From NCBI RefSeq assembly GCF_033546935.1, contig NZ_CP137854.1, forward strand, positions 4,898,001-4,962,000: DNA of 64,000 nucleotides. The letters run 5' to 3'. Each line of letters starts with the position of its first letter. Within the stretch, counting starts at the first letter, position 1. Positions 18,381 through 25,562 of the stretch are shown here, one piece after another. Both the position numbers and the translations under genes were made by a program. The notes under the pieces are model-generated. The model had not been told where the DNA came from. It saw nothing but the letters and a program-made list of their open reading frames with translations, and made no database searches. The stretch is from Xylophilus sp. GOD-11R (GTDB taxonomy: Bacteria; Pseudomonadota; Gammaproteobacteria; Burkholderiales; Burkholderiaceae_C).

Positions 18381-18596
18381 TCACCACGCTTGCAAGCTCG
18401 TCGCCGCGCAGCGCGCCGGCGCGCTGGAGGGCCCCGCGGAACCGGCTTTGCCGGGCCGCCAGGGCTGCCCCCGGCAGGGGGAAGGCGGCCACACGCAGTG
18501 GGCAAGCCTGGGGGCGAGCCCGGGCTGCCGGGCCGCCAGGGCCGCCCCCGGCAGGGGGAAGGTGGCCGCACGCAGTGGGCAAGCCTGGGGGCGAGT
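18381..18596. repeat. Tandem dimer of a GC-rich intergenic repeat inside the tctDE-like operon
   Basis: Two near-identical units occur here: unit A starts near 18449 and unit B near 18525 (period about 77). Each holds GGGCCGCCAGGG, then CCCCCGGCAGGGGGAAGG and GCAGTGGGCAAGCCTGGGGGCGAG. Within each unit CCCCCGGCAGGGGG can fold into a hairpin. The second unit ends directly at the TTG start used here for the kinase. The same repeat family, also as a dimer, lies at 58117-58234 in the cellulose operon. Open frames through the repeat have no known homology. Confidence 0.7.
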
Positions 18597-20069
18597 TTGA
18601 TATTTCAAAGACAACAGCGGTCGCTCTTTGGCGAGATCCTCGACTGGATGCTCACCCCGCTGCTGCTGCTCTGGCCCGTGAGCCTGGCGCTGACCTGGCT
18701 GGTCGCCCAGGGCCTGGCCGACAAGCCCTTCGACCGCGCGCTCGAATACAACGTGCAGGCCCTTGCCCAGCTGGTGAGCCTGCACGAGGGCCGGGTGCAG
18801 CTCAACCTGCCGCAGCCCGCCGGCGAGCTGCTGCGCGCCGACGACGCCGACACCATCTACTACCAGGTGCGAAACGGCGACGGCGAGGTGCTCTCCGGCG
18901 AGCGCGACCTGGCCTTGCCGCCGAGCACCGAGGACAGCCGACCGCCGCCCACCGGCGAAGTACGCCTGCGCGACGCCGAGCTGCGTGGCCTGTCGCTGCG
19001 CGTGGCCTCGACCTGGGTGCGCTTCACGCCGCCGCAGGCCGGCGCGCCGCAGGTGCAGGTGTTGGTGCAGGTGGCCGAGACCCGCAGCAAACGCTCGGTG
19101 CTGGCCACCGAAATCATCAAGGGCGTGATGCTGCCGCAGTTCGCCATCCTGCCGCTGGCGGTGCTGCTGGTGTGGCTGGCGCTGGCGCGCGGGCTCAAGC
19201 CGCTGTCGGAGCTGGAGCGCCGCATCCGCGCACGACGGCCCGAAGACCTGAGCCCGCTCGACGACCGCACCGTGCCGCTGGAGGTCGCCCCGCTGGTCAC
19301 CTCGGTCAACGGCCTGCTGGGCCGGCTGCAGGAATCGGTGGCCACGCAGAAGCGCTTTCTGGCCGACGCCGCACACCAGCTCAAGACCCCGCTGGCCGGG
19401 CTGCGCATGCAGGCCGACCTGGCCCAGCGCGAGGGCACCAGCACCGAGGAACTCAAGCGGTCGCTGCAGCAGATCGGGCGCGCCAGCAAGCATGCGACCC
19501 ACACCGTCAACCAGCTGCTGGCGCTGGCCCGGGCCGAAGTGGCGGGCAAGGCGGCGTTTCCCAAGCATCCGTGCGACCTGGCGCTGATCACCATCGAGGT
19601 GGTGCAGAACTCGGTGCCGCGCGCGCTCGAGAAACGCATCGACCTCGGCTACGACGGCCCGCCCGCCGGCCTGGCCGGCGCGGTGGTGCCGGGCAACCCG
19701 ACGCTCGTCGCCGAGATGCTGCGCAACCTGGTCGACAACGCCATCGCCTACACGCCGTCGAGCGAGACGGAGCCCGGCGTCATTACGGTGCGGCTGCTGC
19801 TGGACCCGCTGACCGGCTTCGCCGTGCTGCAGGTCGAGGACTCCGGGCCGGGCATTGCGGAGGCGGAACGCGAACGGGTCTTCCAGCCCTTCTACCGGGT
19901 GCTCGGCAGCGGCGTGGACGGCTCGGGCCTGGGCCTGCCGATCGTGCTGGAGATCGCCGCGCTGCACGGCGCGGAGGTGACAGTGGAAGACGCCCATCCC
20001 GGGCGCCAGCCGCCCGGTGCGCGTTTTTCGATCCGCTTCAGCCCGCCGACGCGGGCGCCGTTGGTGTGA
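18597..20069 (+). CDS. Sensor histidine kinase, TctE-like
   Basis: A 490-residue kinase with TM1 near 20-42 and TM2 near 180-200, a periplasmic domain between them, the H-box ADAAHQLKTPLAGL with His260, the N-box NLVDNAIAYTP and the G-box SGLGLPIV. The family N-terminus (RSLFGEILDWMLTPLLLLWPVS) begins right after a repeat dimer. No ATG with a ribosome site precedes it, so TTG at 18597 (LIFQRQQRSLFG) is the best start; ATG at 18648 would cut the conserved opening. The original start may have been replaced by the repeat. Its last 32 bases overlap the LysR gene. Confidence 0.85.
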   Translation: MIFQRQQRSLFGEILDWMLTPLLLLWPVSLALTWLVAQGLADKPFDRALEYNVQALAQLVSLHEGRVQLNLPQPAGELLRADDADTIYYQVRNGDGEVLSGERDLALPPSTEDSRPPPTGEVRLRDAELRGLSLRVASTWVRFTPPQAGAPQVQVLVQVAETRSKRSVLATEIIKGVMLPQFAILPLAVLLVWLALARGLKPLSELERRIRARRPEDLSPLDDRTVPLEVAPLVTSVNGLLGRLQESVATQKRFLADAAHQLKTPLAGLRMQADLAQREGTSTEELKRSLQQIGRASKHATHTVNQLLALARAEVAGKAAFPKHPCDLALITIEVVQNSVPRALEKRIDLGYDGPPAGLAGAVVPGNPTLVAEMLRNLVDNAIAYTPSSETEPGVITVRLLLDPLTGFAVLQVEDSGPGIAEAERERVFQPFYRVLGSGVDGSGLGLPIVLEIAALHGAEVTVEDAHPGRQPPGARFSIRFSPPTRAPLV

Positions 20070-20976
20070 CCGGTGTCGGCGCGCCTTCGGCCAGCGGCAG
20101 CAGCCACGAGCGGAAGCGCACCAGCGGCCCGAGCCGCGCACGTGCCTCGGGATAGCAGAACCAATAGCCCAGCGTGCTGCGGTAGCCGCCGTCGGCCAGC
20201 GGCTCGTCGACGACACCCGCGCTGATCTCGTCCTGCACCAAACAGCGAGGCACCAGCGCCACGCCCATGCCCACCGTGACCGCGCGGATCATGGTCTGAA
20301 ACTGGTCGAACTGCGGCCCCGCGAGCGGGTCGAAGCCAGTCACGCCGTGGGTCTCGCCCCAGCGCTGCCACGCGTCCGGCACGGTGACGTGGCGCAGCAG
20401 CGTGCAGCGGGCCACATCGCGCACCGAACGCACCGGGCCTTCGCCGAGGCCGGCCTTGGGCGCGATCAGCGCCACGTCCTGGCCGGCCAGGTAGTGGGAG
20501 CGCGCGCCGGGCCAGTGACCGTCGCCGAAGAGGATGGAGCAGTCGAGTTCGGGCCGCTGGAAGTCGTAGCCGTGCACGAACGGTACGAAATGCAGGGTGA
20601 CCTGCGGCTCGCTCTGCTGGAAGGCCGGCAGGCGCGGAATCAGCCACTTGGCACCGAAGGTCGGCAGGGTCGACAGGTGCAGCGCCCCACCTTCGTCGCC
20701 GCTGGTGATGAGCTCCAGCGTCGCAGCCTCCAGTTGCGCCAGCAAGGCGCGCACCGCCTGCTCGTAGCGCTCGCCGGCAGGCGTCAGCGCCAGCCGCTTG
20801 CGGGTGCGTTCGAACAGCGCCACGCCCACCCAGCGTTCGAGCTCCTGCACCTGCTTGCTGACCGCGCTCTGGGTGAGGTGCAAGGCCTCGGCCGCGCGCG
20901 ACACGCCACCGAAACGCACCACGGTGGAGAAGGCGCGCAACAGTTGCAGAGGTGGTTGGAGACGTCGTAGCGACAC
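20038..20976 (-). CDS. LysR-family transcriptional regulator (GcvA-like)
   Basis: A 312-residue LysR protein. The N-terminal helix-turn-helix is typical (LLRAFSTVVRFGGVSRAAEALHLTQSAVSKQVQELE, residues about 13-47 in several short blocks) and the ligand-binding domain spans about 90-295. The start is GTG at 20976. It is divergent from the Bug-type gene at 21110, and the shared gap holds LysR-style palindromes. It overlaps the 3' end of the histidine kinase by 32 bases on the opposite strand. It probably controls the Bug protein gene. Confidence 0.85.
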   Translation of the reverse strand: MSLRRLQPPLQLLRAFSTVVRFGGVSRAAEALHLTQSAVSKQVQELERWVGVALFERTRKRLALTPAGERYEQAVRALLAQLEAATLELITSGDEGGALHLSTLPTFGAKWLIPRLPAFQQSEPQVTLHFVPFVHGYDFQRPELDCSILFGDGHWPGARSHYLAGQDVALIAPKAGLGEGPVRSVRDVARCTLLRHVTVPDAWQRWGETHGVTGFDPLAGPQFDQFQTMIRAVTVGMGVALVPRCLVQDEISAGVVDEPLADGGYRSTLGYWFCYPEARARLGPLVRFRSWLLPLAEGAPTPVTPTAPASAG

Positions 20977-20996
20977 GGCTTGGCAGGCACTGAAAT

Positions 20997-21021
20997 CATT
21001 CCTGATTGGAATGTTATCAGG
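20997..21021. promoter_or_regulatory. Candidate LysR binding site in the lysR/bug divergent gap
   Basis: CATTCC-TGATT-GGAATG (20997-21013) is a perfect 6-5-6 inverted repeat that contains the T-N11-A pattern of LysR sites (T at 20999, A at 21011). An overlapping repeat, CCTGAT-N9-ATCAGG (21001-21021), shares its bases. Overlapping dyads between divergent LysR genes often allow inducer-dependent switching. Binding is inferred from position and form. Confidence 0.55.
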
Positions 21022-21109
21022 TACAGGTGTTGCTTGGAAAAAGCGTCAAACGCTTTAATCTTCACCCCGAGGCCTCCCGGGCCGCTTCGAATCCCCTGAA
21101 AGGTGCGTC

Positions 21110-22078
21110 ATGCAACGTCGATTTCTTCTCTCCGCCCTGGCCGCCGCTTCTGTCGTTCCGGGAATGTCCTGGGCGCAAGCCGGCAAGCCGATCCGCCTGA
21201 TCGTTCCCTTCCCGCCGGGCGGCGCCACCGACATCAGCGGCCGCGTGCTGCAGGAGCCGCTGCAGCGCATCCTGGGCCAGCCGGTGGTCATCGACAACCG
21301 CGCCGGCGCGGGCGGCTCCATCGGCATGGCCGAGCTGGCGCGCTCCGCACCCGACGGCCTGACGCTGGCCGTCGCCACGCTGTCGACCCATGGCGTGAAC
21401 CCCGCCGTGTTCGCCAAGCTGCCCTACGACCCGATCAAGGACACCGTCGGCGTGACCGAGCTGGTCAAGGCGCCCGGCGTCATCGTGATCAATCCGCAGG
21501 AACTGCCGATGGTCCACAACTTCGCCGACCTGGTGAAGTACCTCAAGTCCAACCCCGGCAAGGTCTCCTACGCCACCCCTGGCAACGGCACCATCGGCCA
21601 CATGTGGGGCGAGCTGTTCAAGAGCGCCACCGGCACCTCGATGGTCCACATCCCCTACCGCGGTGCGGGCCCGGCGCTCAACGACGTGCTGGCCGGCCAG
21701 GTCGCGGTGTATTTCGACCAGGTCGCGTCCTCGCTGCCTTACGTGAAGCAGGGCAAGCTCAAGGCTTTGGCCGTGTCGTGGAACGAGCGCCTGGAAGCCC
21801 TGCCGGACGTGCCGACGTACGGCGAGCTCGGCTACAAGAACCTGAACGACCCTTCCTGGTTCGGCCTGGTGGCACCGGCCGGCACGCCCGCACCGGTGGT
21901 GCTGCGCATTCAGCAAGCCGTCGCCCAGGCGCTGGCCGAACCCGCCGTGGCCCAGCGCCTGGCCGGCCAGGGCCTATATCCGTCCGGCACTAGCCCGGCC
22001 GCGTTCTCCAAGCAGATCACGTCCGAGATCGCCAAGATGGAAAAGGTCGCGGCCTACGCGAAGATCAAGCTCGACTGA
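21110..22078 (+). CDS. Bug-family (TctC) tripartite tricarboxylate transporter binding protein
   Basis: A 322-residue periplasmic binding protein of the Bug family. It has a signal peptide (cleavage after SWA, about residue 22), then KPIRLIVPFPPGGATDISGR and VVIDNRAGAGGSIG, the diagnostic ligand-loop motifs. Burkholderiales carry many orphan Bug genes; here too no TctA/TctB membrane genes are adjacent. The neighbouring TctDE-like sensor pair and the LysR gene suggest that it may act in carboxylate sensing as well as uptake. GAAAGGTG upstream serves as ribosome site. Confidence 0.92.
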   Translation: MQRRFLLSALAAASVVPGMSWAQAGKPIRLIVPFPPGGATDISGRVLQEPLQRILGQPVVIDNRAGAGGSIGMAELARSAPDGLTLAVATLSTHGVNPAVFAKLPYDPIKDTVGVTELVKAPGVIVINPQELPMVHNFADLVKYLKSNPGKVSYATPGNGTIGHMWGELFKSATGTSMVHIPYRGAGPALNDVLAGQVAVYFDQVASSLPYVKQGKLKALAVSWNERLEALPDVPTYGELGYKNLNDPSWFGLVAPAGTPAPVVLRIQQAVAQALAEPAVAQRLAGQGLYPSGTSPAAFSKQITSEIAKMEKVAAYAKIKLD

Positions 22079-22101
22079 GCCTGGCCACCCTTGATTAGCC
22101 T

Positions 22102-23022
22102 ATGCACACAGCCCTGAAACTGATCCACGAACGCCATCACCAGGCCGAGCCCGGCACCGATGGTGCCGGTGCGCCGGCCGCCATGGTGGCCAGCGTCGCC
22201 GGCAGCACGCCGCTGGTGCTGGACTCGCCGCACAGCGGCACCTTCTACCCGGCGGACTTCCGCTCGTGCTGCGACATGGCGATCCTGCGCACCGCCGAGG
22301 ACACCCATGTCGAGAAGCTCTACGCCTTCGCACCGGGCATGGGCGTGGCCTGGGTCGAAGCGCTGTTCCCGCGCAGTTATCTCGACGCCAATCGCGACAC
22401 GCTGGAGCTCGACACCGGCTTGCTCGACGCGCCGTGGCCGGATCCGGTCGCGACCGATCCAAAGGTGCTGTCGAAGGTGCGGCTGGGCAAGGGGCTGATC
22501 TGGAAGTTCACCGACGACGGCCGGCCGATCTACGACCGCGCGCTGTCGGTGGACGAGGTGCGGGGCCGCATCGAGCGGTGCTGGAAGCCTTACTACGCGG
22601 CAGTGGGGGCGGCGATCGAGGCGGCGCACCGGCGGCACGGGTTCTCGGTGCATATCAACTGCCATTCGATGCCGGCCATCGCGGGCAGCCATGCGACCGA
22701 TTTTCCGGGGCTGGCGCATGCCGATTTCGTGATCGGCGACCGCGATGGGACAACGGCTGATCCGCGGTTGTCGCTGCGGATCTGCGAGTTTCTGCGGGGG
22801 CGTGGATATAGCGTGGATTACAACCATCCCTACAAGGGGGTGGAGCTGGTGCGGCGGTTCGGGCGGCCTGCCGAAGGGCGGCACAGCATTCAGGTGGAGA
22901 TCAATCGGAAGCTCTATATGGACGAGGCTTCGTTTGCTGTTTTGCAGCCGGGGTTTGATGCTTTGCAGGCTGATCTTCGGGGGTTGGTGGAGAGTCTTGT
23001 GGAGTTCGATGGGCGGCTTTGA
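22102..23022 (+). CDS. N-formylglutamate amidohydrolase family protein
   Basis: A 306-residue member of the N-formylglutamate amidohydrolase (HutG-like) family. Motifs include PLVLDSPHSGTFYP (about 37-50), the FPRSYLDANR loop, and SVHINCHSMP followed by DFVIGDRDG. It could release formate from N-formylglutamate in histidine degradation, but no other hut genes are present. It follows the Bug gene by 23 bases and may share its transcript. In its last 450 bases the coding strand becomes markedly G/T-rich, unlike the earlier part, just before the large inverted repeat. Confidence 0.85.
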   Translation: MHTALKLIHERHHQAEPGTDGAGAPAAMVASVAGSTPLVLDSPHSGTFYPADFRSCCDMAILRTAEDTHVEKLYAFAPGMGVAWVEALFPRSYLDANRDTLELDTGLLDAPWPDPVATDPKVLSKVRLGKGLIWKFTDDGRPIYDRALSVDEVRGRIERCWKPYYAAVGAAIEAAHRRHGFSVHINCHSMPAIAGSHATDFPGLAHADFVIGDRDGTTADPRLSLRICEFLRGRGYSVDYNHPYKGVELVRRFGRPAEGRHSIQVEINRKLYMDEASFAVLQPGFDALQADLRGLVESLVEFDGRL

Positions 23023-23070
23023 TGGGCTGTCGGTCGTTCCTTCGATGAAGGGTGGGATCGCGCTTGTTCT

Positions 23071-23884
23071 TTGCTCTTGCTGAGCTGGCTTTGCTTCTTT
23101 TCTTCTACTGTTCGTAGGGTGGAGCTGGGGGCTTGCGCGCCCCCAGACCCGCGGTAACTTTCTTTTGTTGGGACAAAAGAAAGTCACCAAAGAAAAACCC
23201 TTGAAGACGAGCTCGAAGCTCGGTCGGGCCATTGCTTCGCTCGGCCTGGGGAATGTGCCTTCGAACGCTCTAGCGGCAACAGTTTGGACAAGGGTCGATC
23301 CAGTGCCTTGGCCCCTGCTTCGCAGGGTCGGGGCTGAGAGGGTAAGAACAGTTGACCGCACTGAGCACGGTGAGGGGGCCGCGCTGATTCGATCGCCACG
23401 CTCAATGCGCGCCGTCGTGCGGCCGGAGCGATCAAATCGCGTGCATTCGCTTCGCTCGTCGATGTGGTCCGTGCGCCCGCTTCGCGGCCGGCTAGCGGTC
23501 CCGTTAAATCTCCCGTTCGACCCACCAGTGCGGTCTCGGCCCATGCGAGCAACGCGCATGGCGATTGGACGTACGCGGCCCCCTCACTGTGCTCAGTGCG
23601 GTCAACTGTTCTTACCCTCTCAGCCTCGACCCGCGCAGCGGGGCCATGGCTCTGGATCAACCCTTGTCCAAACTGTTGCCGTTAGAGCGTTCGAAGGCAC
23701 ATTCCCCAGGCCGAGCGAAGCAATGGCCCGACCGAGCTTCGAGCTCGTCTTCAAGGGTTTTTCTTTGGTGGGCTTTCTTTTGTCCCAACAAAAGAAAGTT
23801 ACCGCGGGTCTGGGGGCGCGCAAGCCCCCAGCTCCACCCTCGGAAGAGAGAAGAAAAGAAGCAAAGCCAGCTCAGCAAGAGCAA
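23071..23884. repeat. Giant imperfect inverted repeat (arms over 300 bases)
   Basis: The sequence starting TTGCTCTTGCTGAGC at 23071 is mirrored by the reverse complement ending at 23884. The arms run inward to about 23400 and 23560 with only scattered differences, and a non-matching core of roughly 150 bases lies between them. Each arm carries smaller dyads: GGGGGCTTGCGCGCCCCC and ACTTTCTTTTG-TTGGGA-CAAAAGAAAGT. The outer AAAGAAAGT/ACTTTCTTT type of motif is widespread between genes in Xanthomonadaceae and Comamonadaceae genomes, from memory. The element separates two convergent genes. Confidence 0.85.
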
Positions 23885-23915
23885 GAGCAAGAGCAAGAGC
23901 AAGAGCAAGAGCAAG
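23875..23915. repeat. GCAAGA hexanucleotide tandem array
   Basis: Six exact GCAAGA units and a partial seventh (GCAAG) run from 23875 to 23915. The array begins inside the right arm of the large inverted repeat; the left arm has only one or two matching units, so the array has expanded on this side only. It ends 6 bases from the stop codon of the aldehyde dehydrogenase. Such arrays change length by slippage. Confidence 0.9.
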
Positions 23916-23921
23916 CCAAGC

Positions 23922-25409
23922 TCAAACCGGCACCCCTTCCCGAGCCACCAACCACCCCGGCGCATCCTGCAAAGCCAACGGCCGCAAAAACCGCTCCATC
24001 GCCGCATACCCAACCGAGGTAGTGAACGGTGCAGTAGTGGACGGATAAGGCCCTCCATGGTGCTGCGCAGCAGTCACCGCCACCCCCGTGGGAACACCCG
24101 AAAACAGCACCCGCCCCGCCACCTGCGTAGCCGCCCGCACGATTCCCAGCGTCCCCTCGTCCGGCAGCTCGACCCCAGCGGGCACACCCCACAAGGTGGC
24201 CGTCAAGGTCCCCCCGATGGCCTTGAGCAACGCAACGACTTCGTCAGCAGACCCAACCCGCACGACCAGCGCAGCCGACCCGAACACCTCTTCGTGCAGC
24301 CGGTGATCGGCGATGAAGTCACCCGCCTGCACCTCGGCGAGAAAAGGCCGCGGCGTGCCCGCAGCGCTCGCCTCGGCGTCATCGACCAGCACGGTCAGCT
24401 GGCCGTGCCCGCGCCAGGCCGCGATGCCCCGGTCGAAAGCGCCCCGGATGCCGCCGGTCAGCATGGCGTGCGGTGCCAGGGCCTGCAGCTTGGCCGCCAG
24501 ATCGGCGACGAAGGCATCGCCGCCAGCGTCCTTCCAGACGACGATCACACCGGGGCTGGTGCAGAACTGCCCCGAGCCGAGGCAGATGGAGCCAGCCAGG
24601 GACTGCGCCAGTGAAGCGCTGTCCTTTTCCAGCGCGGCGGGCAGGGCGACCAGCGGGTTGATGGAGCCGAGTTCGCCATAGAAGGGAATCGGCCGCGGCC
24701 GCTCACCCGCGATCTTGGCCAGCGCGACACCGCCCTTGAACGATCCGGTGAAGGCGGCAGCCGCGATGGCCGGCGCCTGCACCAGGTGCACGCCGACCTC
24801 GATCGAGCCGCCTTCGACGAACCGGAACACGCCCTCGGGCAAGCCCTGGGCAGCGACCACCTTCGATGCGATGGCCGCTACCTGGCGCGACAGCCCCGGA
24901 TGCGCCGGATGCGCCTTCACCACCACCGGGCAGCCGGCGGCCAGCGCGGACGCCGTATCGCCGCCCAGCACCGAGAAGGCGAACGGGAAGTTGCTGGCCG
25001 AGAACATGGCCACCGGCCCGAGCGGGATGCGCACCCGGGTCATGCGCGGACGACCGGCCGGCGGCGCGCCGGCCACGGTGTCTTCGTCCAGGAAGGGATG
25101 CGCGCCGCCGGCCTCCAGCACGTCGGCGAACCCGCGCAGCTGGAAGGTGGTGCGGTCGAGTTCACCTTCGAGGCGCGGCAGGCCCAAGCCGGTTTCGCGA
25201 TCGGCCAGTGGCACCAGCTCGGCACGGGCGGCCTGCACCGCGTCGGCGAGGGCGCGCAGCAACGCGGCGCGTTCGGCGGCGGAGGTGGCGGCGAAGGCGT
25301 CGGCGGCCGTGGCGGCCTGGGCGACGGCGGCGTCGATCTGCGCGGGCGTGGACTCGGGCCAGGGCTCGCCGTACGGCTGGCCGGTGCGGGCATCGATGGA
25401 TTGCAGCAT
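23922..25409 (-). CDS. NAD(P)-dependent aldehyde dehydrogenase (ketoglutarate-semialdehyde type)
   Basis: A 495-residue aldehyde dehydrogenase. Catalytic Cys283 sits in GSGQFCTSPG and the general base Glu246 in FYGELGSINP; the nucleotide-binding region holds FSASNFPFAFS and GSFKGG. The ELGSINP variant and the overall sequence match the 2,5-dioxovalerate (alpha-ketoglutarate semialdehyde) dehydrogenase subgroup, which ends non-phosphorylative sugar and hydroxyproline breakdown. The ATG at 25409 has AGGAGGAAC upstream. No other pathway genes are adjacent. The 3' part is G/T-rich on the coding strand, mirroring the gene on the other side of the inverted repeat. Confidence 0.88.
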   Translation of the reverse strand: MLQSIDARTGQPYGEPWPESTPAQIDAAVAQAATAADAFAATSAAERAALLRALADAVQAARAELVPLADRETGLGLPRLEGELDRTTFQLRGFADVLEAGGAHPFLDEDTVAGAPPAGRPRMTRVRIPLGPVAMFSASNFPFAFSVLGGDTASALAAGCPVVVKAHPAHPGLSRQVAAIASKVVAAQGLPEGVFRFVEGGSIEVGVHLVQAPAIAAAAFTGSFKGGVALAKIAGERPRPIPFYGELGSINPLVALPAALEKDSASLAQSLAGSICLGSGQFCTSPGVIVVWKDAGGDAFVADLAAKLQALAPHAMLTGGIRGAFDRGIAAWRGHGQLTVLVDDAEASAAGTPRPFLAEVQAGDFIADHRLHEEVFGSAALVVRVGSADEVVALLKAIGGTLTATLWGVPAGVELPDEGTLGIVRAATQVAGRVLFSGVPTGVAVTAAQHHGGPYPSTTAPFTTSVGYAAMERFLRPLALQDAPGWLVAREGVPV

Positions 25410-25562
25410 GGGATGTTCCTCCTGGTTTCGGATTCGGGATGCGCGATGTCGGTGTCGATGCGCTTTGTAACCCGCCGTCCATGACCGCCGTCGGCGACGG
25501 GGCTTGCGGTGGGCGCGGAGCGCGTCGCCGGGACGCCACGTCGGCCACCATATGATCGAAAG

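Larger units (their letters stand above)
23023..23921. other. Long intergenic region with giant inverted repeat and hexamer array, no gene
   Basis: About 900 bases between two convergent genes. Nearly all of it is the inverted repeat described separately, plus a hexamer tract. Open frames exist on both strands, but the same peptide is encoded by both arms in mirror positions, which shows it follows from the repeat rather than from selection on a protein. I see no domain, no reliable ribosome site and no RNA gene. The dyad TTTCTTTTGTTGGGACAAAA inside each arm could act as a transcription terminator for both flanking genes. Confidence 0.6.

Noticed and set aside
18390..18596. ATG at 18390 as start of the TctE-like kinase
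   Set aside because: It would add about 70 residues translated from the intergenic repeat, with no match to kinase N-termini.
23875..23915. Hexamer array as a CRISPR
   Set aside because: Units are 6 bases with no spacers; it is a simple microsatellite.
23165..24022. Open frames in the inverted repeat encoding a peptide like KVTKEKPLKTSSKLGRAIAS
   Set aside because: Both arms encode the same peptide in mirror orientation, so it follows from repeat structure. No ribosome site or family.
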